From NCBI GenBank assembly GCA_950295325.1, contig OX485803.1, forward strand, positions 52,345,554-52,405,553: DNA of 60,000 nucleotides. The letters run 5' to 3'. Below the pieces are notes generated by a model, which was not told where the DNA came from, did no database searches, and saw nothing but the letters and a program-made list of their open reading frames with translations. Within the stretch, counting starts at the first letter, position 1. Each line of letters begins with the position of its first letter. The position numbers were made by a program, and so were the translations under genes. Shown here piece by piece: positions 20,487 to 31,892 of the stretch. This stretch comes from Polytrichum commune. Taxonomy: Eukaryota; Streptophyta; Polytrichopsida; Polytrichales; Polytrichaceae.

Positions 20487-20502
20487 CATGGTAGCCTTTA
20501 TA
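20487..20502. repeat. Target-site duplication of the retrotransposon, right copy
   Basis: CATGGTAGCCTTTATA, identical to 6661-6676. It marks the 5' end of the minus-strand element. Confidence 0.9.
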
Positions 20503-20637
20503 AATGTAAGTAGTAAAGAAAAACATTAACTTTCCCTTCACATATATTATGTACACTAATGTCTCAAATAATATTGCTTTCTACACTCATGTCATGTCGT
20601 GTGAAGAGTCCAACCCTTGGACCTAGCTCATCCGTAG

Positions 20638-21356
20638 CTACACTAAGGGCCACTTCACACTATGGCTAAAGGTCGAGAGGCCATCGATTTCCACCAATCA
20701 CATTGCAAGAAACCAAGAATTCGGCTTCTCGACCCTTCACACTAGAGGCCAAGGTCCAAAGGCCATCGCTCTCCGAAATGCCTACATGGCAGTATTTTTT
20801 TTACCAAGGCAACGGACTCTTCAAAGAAGTTTCGGTCAGACAGGAATGGAAACTCAAACTATAGTTGACAGGCCATCGAATTTTTTTCATAATAAAAATA
20901 AAAAATTGACAAGATCTTGGGCATTAGATTGGAGGGGTTTTTTTGGGCAAGTAATAAAGTGGGATGCTCTCTCTCTCTCTCTCTCTCTATGCTTTGGGCT
21001 TTGGAGGCTTCAAATTATGCCCAGTTGAAGGCTCCAATTCCTATATTTTATCGGCCTTACCCATTTATTTGGACTCTCGACAAAGTTTGGCCATTCAATC
21101 CCACGGCCTCTCGACTTTGATGGCCATAGGGTGAAGCGATCCTAAGTATGATATTTATTGTCACTTAGTATTTGAAATTACGTAATACGATGTCTATTTT
21201 GTATAGCTCATATTTTACCAACAAATGTGAAATTGGTAGTTTGGACATTATAGAACATTAACAACTTTACTTCGTAAAAAATTACATCAATAGTGAAAAA
21301 TACGGCACTATGTAAATCAACATAATAAGTGACAATAAATATCATATTTAGTGTAG
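20638..21356. mobile_element. CTACACTAAATA-type MITE, split by a Tourist-like insertion
   Basis: The right end, inverted, reads CTACACTAAATATGATATTTATTGTCACTTAT. The left end matches it only if the bases at 20638-20646 (CTACACTAA) are joined to 21146 onward (GTATGATATTTATTGTCAC). The element is therefore about 220 bp, interrupted by the insertion at 20647-21142. Its family members lie at 22010-22298 and 56654-56876. Confidence 0.75.
20647..21142. mobile_element. Tourist-like (PIF/Harbinger) element nested in a MITE
   Basis: TIR left GGGCCACTTCACACTATGGC..., right (inverted) GGATCGCTTCACCCTATGGC..., then GTCGAGAGGCC in both. It is flanked by TAA on each side (20644-20646 and 21143-21145), the 3-bp TWA duplication of PIF/Harbinger elements. 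It is 496 bp without coding capacity. It contains a (CT)n run near 20970-20988. A fragment of the same family lies at 57515-57593. Confidence 0.75.
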
Positions 21357-22009
21357 TTGCCATATCTGACCTCAATTGTTAGGATAGAAGGCCCTGTGAA
21401 ACATAGTAAAAGGGGAGTTCAAAACCCTCAAAGGTCTTGGCCTAATGTACACAATTTCCATGAGTCCTCACCTTAAACTAAGACATTTTATATTAAGATT
21501 TGACATATATACATATTTACTTAGTATATTACCATATTAGAAGGAGAACATATAAGATACTCATATGTAACATTGTTGAATAATATGTTTAGTATGTATT
21601 TGTGTTTAAGCTAAATGAAATTGCTTATGTGAACCCAATTTGTTTACTATAGTAAAGTTCAGTCAATAATTTTTTTTGCAAGTATGATTGATTTATTCGT
21701 AGGTAGGGTCACCTTGAATATAGTTAATGTCGTTTTCCACACGTGATCAGTGACCACAAAGAAAAATGATTTACGAATTACCATGGTTATAATCGTCACA
21801 CCAAAGACCATGATCGAGGAATTTTCACATCATCTTTTGAAAGCATTGTTTACATGTCATATGCAGTGTAAAGTGGACTTAGATTGAGATGTAGTATTTT
21901 AAGACAACAAAAAGAAACATATATTGAAAACAAAAAATAATATTTATAAAACAATGTACTTCTTGAATTACAATGCAATTATTTATAATCAATATTTATT
22001 ATGATATCA
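21357..22009. other. AT-rich spacer
   Basis: No gene, RNA or clear repeat recognised between two MITEs. Confidence 0.4.
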
Positions 22010-22298
22010 CTACATTAAATAGGACATTTAGTGTTTGATACACTAAAGATGAACACGTACACATGTAAACTCAAATACTAAATATCAACTATGGTAATAT
22101 GTGGAAGTTACATGTTTGAATTTAGTGTTAATAAGGATATGAAAAAAGAAGGATATAATAAGGGAGGTGGCACTAGGGAAAGTAGTGGCACATTTATGTC
22201 TAACACCAATTGTCAAGGAATTGAAAATTAATGTTGAGCAGGGTAGGGTGGTAACAACACTAAATATAATCATACATTAAATATCCTATTTAGTGTAG
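22010..22298. mobile_element. 289-bp MITE, CTACACTAAATAGG family
   Basis: Left CTACATTAAATAGGACATTTAGTGTTTGAT, right (inverted) CTACACTAAATAGGATATTTAATGTATGAT. Each terminus is itself palindromic (ACACTAAATA / TATTTAGTGT). No coding capacity and the duplication is unclear. Confidence 0.75.
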
Positions 22299-22839
22299 TA
22301 GAACACTATGCCCCAAAAAATTGCAGCCAAAATCATTAGCGGTTCTTTTTGGCATAGTTTTCTAGTAGTGAATGTGGTCAACCTTATTTCATGTTGACAA
22401 CTTATTTGGGTTCTCTGACCACAAACTCCAGGTGACCACCTAACATTATTCATTTATCAGCATGTAAGATTCCATGTCACTTTCATATCCCTTTCTCATC
22501 CATTTCTTACATGCTCACCCATGGTCATTCTTTGTCTACATGACTTTGTGTAAAATGGGGTTGTTACTCATTTCTCAACCAATGAAAGATTATAGAAAAC
22601 AATCATCATGGTCATTGGACATTGCTTTGATTATCCCAATTGGTGTGTGTCATTATTAGGAGCTACGCAATGTTATAACGTCTTACTCAAAAGTTCAATT
22701 TTTCCTAACAAAAATTCAATAAGTTGTTCAGACATTATAAAATATAAATTATTTTTCTTAATGAAATATTACATTCTCACTAAATTTATAGCACTCTGTA
22801 ACTCCAAATAATGACACACACTATAGTAGGGTTGCCTAT

Positions 22840-23840
22840 TCTTGATTAGGACCCTGTAAAGTAACTACACCTAGTTGCCATCCTACGGCGACGAGGCGTC
22901 CTCAACGATGAGGCTAATCGACAATGTGATTTCTTATGTATACCATGATGACGAGGTTGGGTTTATGGACACCTAGTCATCGACGGTAGTGTCATTGTAA
23001 AGTAACTACAAATATTGATGGATGATTGAATATTCTAACCACATGTGCCAATGTGTAAGCAGAGGATGATGGGAGCTAGACAACTCCTAGTTGAAGATGG
23101 ATGGATTGGAGTTAGACAACTCCATATTGACAACATGTGCACTGGGGTTAATTAGACAGCTCCGCATATAGTGCATTGGAATTAGACCATTCCATATTGA
23201 GAACATGTGCACATGAGTTAGACCACTCTCGATGAGGTGCACTGGAGTTGGACCACTCCAGAATTGGAAAGATGAATGTTATTCATTGGAGTTAGACAAC
23301 TCTTAATGAATAGATAGATTTAGTTGGAATTAGACAGTTCCAACTAGAAGAATGGTTGGATGAACCAAGTTGGAATTAGACAATTCCAACTGGAATAAAG
23401 GATGGATGAATTTAGTTGGAATTAGACAGTTCCACCTAGAAAGAATGATGGATGAATTTAGTTGGAATTAGACAGTTCCACCTAGAAAGAATGATGGATG
23501 AATCCAATTGGAATTAGACAGTTCCAATTGGAAGAATGAGATTGAGATAAGAGATGGAAGAAGGTTCTAGAAAAACCAAAGATAGAAGATTCATAGTAGA
23601 ACTAACAGATAGAGCTATGAATAGAATACTTTTACTATATGTAAATATAGAAAGTAAAAGTAGTGCTTTGGCATAAGAGGAAGCTCAGGGGAGGAGAGAT
23701 GATCTTTTTGTCTCTCTACTATGGTCGGGTGGTTGAGCTTAAACCAACACCTACTTGGTCTAGGATTGTTTTGATTGATACGTGTTAATGTGAAAGTTGG
23801 TGATAAACCTGCGAAAGGTTTGTTACAGACCCCATCAACA
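22840..23840 (+). mobile_element. Probable LTR of a copia-like retrotransposon (degraded)
   Basis: The stretch ends in ...CCCCATCAACA, followed by ATCTACATGGTATTGAAATT, which resembles the initiator-Met primer-binding site seen after copia LTRs (TGGTATCAGAGC) with changes. Upstream are a TATA-like region (ACTATATGTAAATATAG, near 23635) and a CT-rich leader, as expected of U3/R. No coding domains follow, so this is a relic. The left border is a guess. Confidence 0.35.
23042..23545. repeat. Minisatellite whose units are hairpins (about 11 copies)
   Basis: Units of about 40-50 bp each contain an inverted repeat around TTAGACAG-type loops, for example GGAGTTAGACAACTCC, GTTGGAATTAGACAGTTCCAAC and CCAATTGGAATTAGACAG followed by TTCCAATTGG. 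Units near the right end also share AGAA(G/T)GATGGATGAAT linkers. Arms differ between units but stay complementary. The array lies inside the putative LTR. Confidence 0.75.
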
Positions 23841-24907
23841 ATCTACATGGTATTGAAATTATGAACAAGTTGGGACTAAATTTCAATCATGTTGGAACCA
23901 ATATTGTCATAACACATGTCCTAGTGTCTAGTGCTAAAATGTGAAGGAATGAGCAGTTAAAATGAGTGGTTATGCCAAACTCTAGACATTGGTAATATGT
24001 TTGGGCTACCTTTTGGCTTCAAAAATTCACATTAATTTCAATTTAAGCACCATTCAATTTATATCCAAAAAAAATTGCAATCCTCTTTATTTTTATCTTC
24101 CTACATGAAAAAATATGCACCACCTTATACTTCTCCAGATCTAGTGGAGAATCTCTTAAGTGATCGATTCTGGACACCTCTACTTCAATTAAGATAATCA
24201 GTGTAATGCTAACCAACTAAACACTTTATTTAGAAAGAAACTGAATAGTCTATATTGTGCACGCCAAGGCCATGCGGGGCCTCTTAAATGCTTAAGGATT
24301 TGGGAAGGATTTAGTGAGGTATCTATGTGTTGTTGAAAGCAAAGGATATTAAATCAAGTCAAATCATCCCTTGAGTGGGGAATATTCTTATGTGTGGATT
24401 CCATAAGAGGGTAAGAAAACATGAGGTGAATAGGCCTAAAATAAATACTTTCTCAAGTCTTTGAGGAACTATGTGAGGTGTATCACGCCCCTATCAATGG
24501 AAAAACCTTATTTGATGCAAAAACGAATGAACACATTTTGGTCATGCACCCACTTCCCCTAAAACATCATGCACTTATTAGAGAATCTTAATCATAACTA
24601 CAATAGTATTCCTCAAAATTTGTGGAACTCATTGAATATCTATTCATTAGTAAAGTGAAGGTTTTTTTTTTTTTTTAAGAGGTCATATAGATCCCTCCAA
24701 TCATGTTGAATTAATTGTTAACAAAATTTGAGCACGTAGTCTAGTCTATTTAAGCACACGTTTTTTTGGTGCGTGCTTCTAGATGCAAACCTAACCAAAC
24801 ACATTCATATGTGGGTGTTTGATGAAGATAATTAGGGTGAGTTTTCATGTAGGTTGCTCGCCCACTAGAAATGGTTTCATCCATCAAAGCCGTCAAATCT
24901 CAAAATA
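23841..24907. other. Gene-free, probably degraded retroelement interior
   Basis: Follows the putative primer-binding site. No gag or pol similarity is visible in any frame. Contains a poly-T run near 24663-24677. Confidence 0.35.
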
Positions 24908-25540
24908 TTGGGCACATGAGAGTTGGTTCTAGACTTTGCTTTTCTTTTTTCTTTTGTTTTTAAAGATTCTTCAATAGTGACCCTCAGAGCATTTCCTAGG
25001 GTTGACCAAGGTTTTCAAAAAGTGCCAAATTATTCAAAAAAATTATCTTGGAATTATGACAAACGTTTCAAACCATTGGGCACATGAGATTTGATTCCAA
25101 TTTCTATTCTATTTTTCTCAATGCATCAAAAACAATTACTGCACCGCTTCCCAAGGCTTCCCAAGGCTTCTAGAAGATACCCAAAATTTGAAAAATGTCT
25201 TCTTGGAACCAAGACAACAAATTTCAATTCTTGGGCATATGATAGATGGTTGCAAACTTTTATTTTATTTTTCTAAATTCTCCATAAATGACTCTCACAA
25301 TAATTCCCAAGGTTTCCAAAGACTTCAAAAATATGCCCAAAAAACTGAAATTTTTCAAATGAGAATTGGAAAGACAATTTATAGAATATTGGGCACATGT
25401 GTGTTGGTTCTTATTTTAATAATATTTTTAATTCAAAAAGTCAACGGACCCTCAAATGCCAAGCATGAGCCTCTTGTTATGGTGAGGTGGGGCATGGTGG
25501 ATAACCAACTCCTCCAAAGGCAATAATTGAATTCATGTAG
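24908..25540. repeat. Degenerate tandem repeat, unit about 155-170 bp
   Basis: The block TTGGGCACATGAGAGTTGGTTCT (variants) recurs at about 24908, 25076, 25230 and 25388, each followed by a T-rich tract, a TCAATAGTGACCCTCA-like block and CCCAAGG..TTCCAA. About four diverged units. A related GGCCAAGTATGAGCCTCTT block also recurs at about 25455 and 25700. Confidence 0.55.
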
Positions 25541-28500
25541 GCTCCAAAAATGATCACGTGGTTAACAAAACAATTAAAAATAATAGTTTCATGAATTTAG
25601 AAAATTGTTATTGAAACCGAGACAACAATTTCCTAAATTCGTGATACTTTTCTTTTTGTTATTTTCCCAAGGGCCGTTCATAATTTGATTGGACCCCCAA
25701 AGGCCAAGTATGAGCCTCTTATTGTGTGGAGGCATGCCATGGGTTCATGACGGACCACTCCATCCAAATATTTGAAAGTTTGAAGGGTCCTGAAAGGGCC
25801 TAGAAATGTGTATATATATATATATAACAAAATCATGGAAATATGGAAAGTATTTTTCTTTGCTTTTCAACCCTTTGCCGGTTTGTGGGGTCATTACTTG
25901 CATTACATTTGGATTGTTGGCATGACATTTGCATAAGGCCAACCCTTTCTACCATACATGAGTGCCTTGTTGTTGCCCTTTGAGAACTTGCATTTGATTA
26001 GAGTTAGCACTTGGGGGTTATTGCCAACCCTTCATGATTGGTTCAACCACTTCAATGGCTTGAGAGCAAAGACCTCAAGTTGTAGAGGAAGCTCATGTTG
26101 CAGCTCATAGGGCTTGAATGGAGATTGAAATCCATCCATTTAATGCTCAAGTGTCGTTTCATATGGGTATGTTCTCTTTTGCTATGTCCATTGAGAATAA
26201 TGACCACACGAAGACAACATTGGATCATAAGTTGCATCAAATGAAGAGTTCTTGAACTCTCAAACTACAAGACTTTGGCATCGTCTTTTTGGACAATGAC
26301 GACGCACCTATTCATAATGTTGCAAAGCGATCTCACAATAGTCAACAAATTGGAATATTACATATTTGCAAATGCATACATTATATAACCATATTTGATT
26401 TTACTATTCAACCACCTCTTTGTTGAATTTGTTGTTTGCCTAAAATAATAGTCACTATGTCATCCCTTAGCTTTATAATTCTTCCTTCATATAAAATAAG
26501 TTTTGCAAAGGATATGGGGGCCACTTCAACACCGGTCCCTTGCCATAGGTCTAAACCGCTCAATAGCCACCCATTCATAAATCATGATGCGGAGGATTGT
26601 ACTGAAGCATATAGGGAGACTTTAGAGTAGGAGGGAATGGAAGACGATAGGAATAATTAGGCGTGGTTCTACATAGAGTACATTAAATGTGCTTTTTAGT
26701 TAGCTTTGTATGAAAATGTTTTAATGTTGATTTAAATAACCATGATCAATGGACATGTAGTTTTGTGTGAAATTTTTCCTCTTGTAAATCCATCTATACC
26801 AAAAGGCTTAAATTTGTTTTTTGTGCATTTTATCCATCATTTCATTGCTCTGACTTACATGTGCTAGCACAATTTCTATTTTCTTGAATGTGGAGTCACA
26901 CTACATTATTCCAATTCATATAAAAAACCATTTTCAACCTTCTGTTTATCAAATTCCAGGTAGAGTAAAGCATATATTAGGCTACTTGCTCTTTGTTTGC
27001 ATATCATTATGAACAAAATTGACATTCCTTATGCCAAATTACCATGGGTGTAGGATACTTTCATATACTTTTCCTCCCTCACTACTCATATGTTACTGCT
27101 CATCGTTCATTGCTCATTGCTCACTACTCATACGATAGCATTCCCCTATGTATGCTAATATGCCAAATAATACCCCTTCTTACACTCACGCTAGTTTGTA
27201 CGTGGTATGAAGAGTCCACCCCTTGGGGGGGTTAGAGTTCAGGGTTTAACATTAAATGTGGTCTTTCAAGACCACAATATGGTCTCATAGTTGGGGTAGT
27301 ACCCCTTAGCACCATTTGGAGGTCTTTTTGTGAGAAGGAGTTTGAATATATATATCGGGGGGGGGGGGGGGGAGTGTGTGAGAGGTTTAGATCATAATGA
27401 TGATATGAAAAGTGAATTTGGGTGTCCCATAGCCAACCTCCCAACTAGTGAAAGGTTTTGCTAATGGAATCGCTATATTCATGAAAACTATGGACTTTCA
27501 ACAATGGAATGGTGTTTATCTCCAAAGAAGAGATGTTGGGGATATTATTTTATGTTCACGCAAAAAATTGATATCTAAATATCAATTTCAAAGTATTAAA
27601 TTTAAATAATTTTGAATTACTGCAAATTGCAATTTTCTTGTTTCAATTTTGGTGTGTGTATCATCAAGGTAATTTTGTATACATCTAAAAAATAATGATA
27701 TAATAACAAGTTTCTAATTTCCATAGTTCAGGTTGTTAACACTCTACACAAATAATCATATCTTTATACATTTTAATACATTATAAATCTCCACAAGATG
27801 AACACATCTACAAAATATCTAAGCTTGCTAATAGTACCTCGAATTTATGAGTCTTTCGTTTGTTCTTGCTTTGAAAAAGCTTATACAAAGCTCATTACCT
27901 AATATAAAAGGTCCAATCGTACAAATGCGTTCTTTAACTTTGTGTCGACAAGTGTTCTCACGAAGGTTCAATAAAGCAAGCTTACATAATATCACTTTAC
28001 AATTGATCTTGAAAATACACAAAACCTTAGGGATAAAAAGGTTAAAGGAGCATTGAGGAGAGTGACTTCAGGGTAGGAAGAGGATTGAATTGCAATTGCA
28101 TATTAGAGCCAAGATTTGCTATTGAAGGGCTAGGGTTTGGTTTGTATGCCATTGAATGATTGCAGCGATTCTATGAGCTCCCCCATCTTGCTACTATGAT
28201 CCTAGAATGAGTAACAACTTGAGCATGTAGTCCAATCTCTTTTAATCCTTGAGTGCCATGGGTGCATTCTAACAAACTTGAAACTTCCATACCCACCACC
28301 CTTGACATCGAGGACAATTCAACCCACTATCAACACCCTGATTTATGATCGACAACTTTTGTCGAAACCAACTCCATTATGAAAAATATGGGAAGAAAAG
28401 TCTTAGTGTTTCAACAAAAACTCAAAAATTCCAACACTTGCAAAGTTGAAGTTCTCAAGTCGGGGACAACTAATAAGAATTGTTTTATTCTAAATTTGGA

Positions 28501-28600
28501 TGATGAGATGAAAGACTCAGATTTTTCTGGAGGCGGGGCTCTCCGAGTAGAGATAGAGGGGCAGATGGAGTTTGTTGGTGGGTTTAAAATCGCCTTACGA
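25541..28600. other. Intergenic, no gene recognised
   Basis: AT-rich sequence with small unrelated frames. It holds a (TA)n run near 25810, GCTCATTGCTCA-type short repeats near 27090-27130 and a poly-G run at 27357-27372. A stretch near 28213-28245 (GTAGTCCAATCTCTTTTAA) is an inverted piece of the dispersed family found at 46384-46900. Confidence 0.4.
27357..27372 (+). repeat. Poly-G tract (16 G)
   Basis: Uninterrupted G16 after ATATATATC. Able to form G-quadruplex or i-motif structures and prone to length errors in assembly. Confidence 0.9.
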
Positions 28601-28611
28601 TGATGACTTTA

Positions 28612-28655
28612 GAGGGTTTAAGGGATTAGGGTTTAAGGGATTAGGGTTTAAGGAG
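28612..28655 (+). promoter_or_regulatory. Tandem telobox (AGGGTTTA / TTAGGGTTT)
   Basis: AGGGTTTAAGGGATTAGGG followed by another TTTAAGGGATTAGGGTTT-like unit, 125-165 bp before the chosen ATG of the zinc-finger gene. Teloboxes (AAACCCTAA) are established in plant promoters and 5' UTRs of ribosome-biogenesis and translation genes, so they fit a growth-linked nuclear role for the gene. Confidence 0.6.
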
Positions 28656-28778
28656 CGTCGACGACAGTGTTTCTAGGGGAGCGAGACGATCGAATTGCAG
28701 TTAGTTGCGGGTAAGAGATCTCCAGAGGCTAGGGTTTGGTGTGTGCACCTCCTTGAACGATCGCTGCGGCAGATTAAA

Positions 28779-31700
28779 ATGTACAAAAGACAGTTCTACG
28801 GTGTCGACCACGTGGACAACAACGGCGATGAAGCCTCGTCCTCAGACTCTTCATCCCTTGACACCGATTCCGATGCCTCCTCCGGTGACGAGGAGCAAGA
28901 TGTTGCCAAGTCGGCTTATGTGAGCAGTAGTGACGCTGCTTCAGGTGTGTTGGTTTTCTTCGCGCCGAATTACCTCTCTTCGTTGTCCAGTTTGTGGTCT
29001 TTTTGGAGCTTGGTGTGTTGGTTATCTCTGCTGTTTTGTGGTTAGGGTTGGCCTTTGAATGCGACTTGTGGTGCAGACGAGGGAGAGCCTGGAGACAGTG
29101 GCGATGATGATGACGATAAGTATGATGAGGGAGAAGAGGATGAAGAGTGGAGTGCCTTTCGGGAGAGCCGAGGGCCTCCTAAAGTCCAGCCGTTGGACAG
29201 TAGTCTGTTTTTGTTGAAGCAACCGGTAGCTGCTCCTGTTGAGGGGGGTGAGGATGAGAAGAAACCGGTTCAAGGAAAAGTCGGCGATGGCATGGTGTTA
29301 CGGGTGGGCGGTGTTTTGAAGTGTCGGTTGTGTGTGAAGATAATGTGTTTGGCTGACGAAACTATGAAATTTCATTTGCTCTCCAAGGTGTGTATCACCA
29401 CTATTCAATTTATTTGTAGCATTGCTGTTTTGTGATGCATAATGAACGAACTTTATGAATGTGGATCGATGATGAAAATATTTTCCACTTTCATATGAAT
29501 TGTGGAAAACATCACCATGGTAACCCTTTATATGAAAGTTGGAAACATTCTTATATTCAATCTTCATTTATCAAGAACTGAAGTTTGTTGTGCATCATTC
29601 ATAAGACAATGGAAAATGATTCATAGTTGCCCGTAACCCTTTATTTGATTCTATAGCAATTGTATACTTTCTCATGCCCAAATGATTTAACAAGAGGAAT
29701 TAAAACAGGGGATCCATTGCATGACAAAAGTATAGTATTTCTCGGCCACATGGCTTAAGTGCAAACTTGGGATGATTGTCGAGTGCAAAAGAGAAGTGTT
29801 ATTGAAGAAGGTTGCTCACTTACATATGTGCACACAATGACCTTGCATTTCTTAAGCATCTAAGTGTTTCTCACTTGCGAGTCATTTTCCCTACTCTGCT
29901 ATTGACATTATTCACATGTTGGTTAAAGTTCACCTGCAAGTGGCGCATCCTGCCCGTGACTCATTTGGTTGAACAAATGGACAATGGAGAGGAGATTGCC
30001 ATTTACCCTGCTTCTAGTGCTCCCCTTTCAATGACCCCCATCTCACAGTGGAAGCCCTCATTGCTTCACAACTCTGAGTTGCAACAATCAAAACTAACAG
30101 GTCCCCTCCCTTAAAATGTAATGCATGGTACATATAGTCTCTTACATGTTGCACTGATGTGTACTTCTTTCATTGCTGCTTTCTCAGGGCCATGCTAAGT
30201 CAGTTAAGCGGCTTGCAAATGGAACATTAAGACTTCAGCTGGATAGTGATGGTGAAGAAGTGGAGGAGGCTGAAACACATGCTGAGCGCTGTGAACGACT
30301 TCGGAAATTAGTTGAGGTTGGTTTTCCTCTTATTTCCCCCTTCCAAATTTGCAGTTCAAGCACACACAACAAGAAAATGCAAGTGCAGGATTGTTGTGAT
30401 CTGTCACAGGAAGTTTGTAGGCGGCTCTTTTAAATTACAATAAAAGTATTGTTCAAGTCATTGATTCAAGTGGCTCACAAAACCCTAATTTGGCAGGAGA
30501 AGGTAGAGCCCGTGAAGAGGAAGAGGGACTCGGGTCGGCAGAGACAAAGGAAACGCTTAAAGAAAAAGGTGAAGAGGCTTCTATTCTACCTCTTGCTGAG
30601 TTCCTTATATCCCTGCTTCAATTTCATGATACTATGGAGTGAAGGGAAAGTAAGGGATTGTAAAGAGCATGCTCTGGATTTGAAAAAATCCTTGATAGAA
30701 TCGAGAGTTCCTGTATTTGTCACTAATGTCCGAAGGCAGAAGTATCCTGCAAAGACAAGGAAGTTTTCAAATAACATTGTGATTTTCCAAATTTTACCCT
30801 GATAATTGCATAATTTTCTTGTTTCTTCTATGACATGCCACATTAAACCTCTATAGAACATATTGTTGCATAAGATTAGTGTTGCTATTTTAAGATAAAT
30901 GCATTGTACACCACCAGTTGTAATTTTAATGCAAGAATTACATTATAGGCTACCTTTTGTGAATTTGTGATGATGCTCAAGTCGGTCATGTGAAGCTGAG
31001 TGATAAGTTTTGAGAGGTTTGAAAAAATGAAGTTTGGCTGTGAGGAAAGCAAAGGCCGATCTGACTTGTTGCCCGAGCTCTTTTGAGCTGTCAGTAGGCG
31101 GCATGGTGATGTAACCATTTCGTCAAAGGTTTACTGAGCCAAAAGTTTATGTTGTCATGTAGTTTTTTGATGAGCTGTGCGTGGTCACCAAGTGGTGATG
31201 GCAAGAATAGCATAAACGCATGATGCTGGAGGTTTCTTCTTGTTATGTTATCTCTTTGTTGTATGTTTTACAGAGGTTTATTCAGGAGTTGAATTAATGT
31301 TGAATGAATCTCAACTTTCATGTTGAGTTAGTGCCGGAACGTAATTAAACCCTGAAGGGTAGGTATCAACATTTACTCAACATGAGATCTAGGTCACTTG
31401 GATTTTGAGATGCAAATGTTAACTTGTAACTGTTTGGTGAATGTGCAGGCTTCACATACCAAGGAGACAATACCAGCTGCCAAGGAGACAACACCAGCAA
31501 AACCTACACCAACAAAGACTGTGGAGACGCCCAAAACCTCCAAAAGCCCAAAAGGTTCGAAGTTTGTGAATGGGTCAGCCACGAAATCCTGTCAAGTTGT
31601 AGAGTCATCTGATGTTTCTAAAACCCCCAAGAGTTTCAAGAATTCCCCCAAAGTTGTAGAGTCATCTGATATTTCTAAGACTCCCAAGAGTTTCAAGAAA

Positions 31701-31892
31701 TTCCCCTTACTTATAGAGTCACCTAATATGTTTCAAATCATGGAGAGTGCTAAGGTGTTTCAAGGGGGAGACAAAAAGTCTCCCAAAGTGTCAGAAACTA
31801 TAGTAGTCCACAATCCACAATCGGAATCAAAAGCTCATAGTGCTATGAAGAGCAAGGGCTCGCTCTCCAAAAAGCTCAAAAGTGTACAATAG
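28779..31892 (+). CDS. U1-like C2H2 zinc-finger nuclear protein (5 exons)
   Basis: Exons are 28779-28944, 29077-29387, 30188-30316, 30497-30568 and 31449-31892; all joins are GT-AG and in phase, giving 373 residues. Residues 10-90 are Ser/Asp/Glu-rich (likely CK2 sites). A zinc finger spans the exon 2/3 join: C138-x2-C141-x13-H155-x5-H161, the spacing of U1/matrin-type fingers. A bipartite basic signal follows (KRKRDSGRQRQRKRLKKK, about 209-226). The Lys/Ser/Pro-rich tail has SPK/TPK motifs and an 18-residue direct repeat (VVESSDVSKTPKSFKNSP and the next copy, DNA 31599-31706). An upstream in-frame ATG at 28695 exists, but the ATG at 28779 gives the better N terminus. With the telobox, a nucleolar or RNA-related role is plausible; I cannot name the ortholog. 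Confidence 0.75.

Noticed and set aside
23042-23545. CRISPR-like array
   Set aside because: Repeats are degenerate, spacers are not unique, and the DNA is nuclear plant sequence; it is a hairpin minisatellite.
22840-24907. Complete LTR retrotransposon
   Set aside because: Only a possible LTR end and degenerate primer-binding site are visible; no second LTR and no pol.
29812-30114. Extra exon of the zinc-finger gene
   Set aside because: Exons 2 and 3 join in phase and complete the zinc finger without it.
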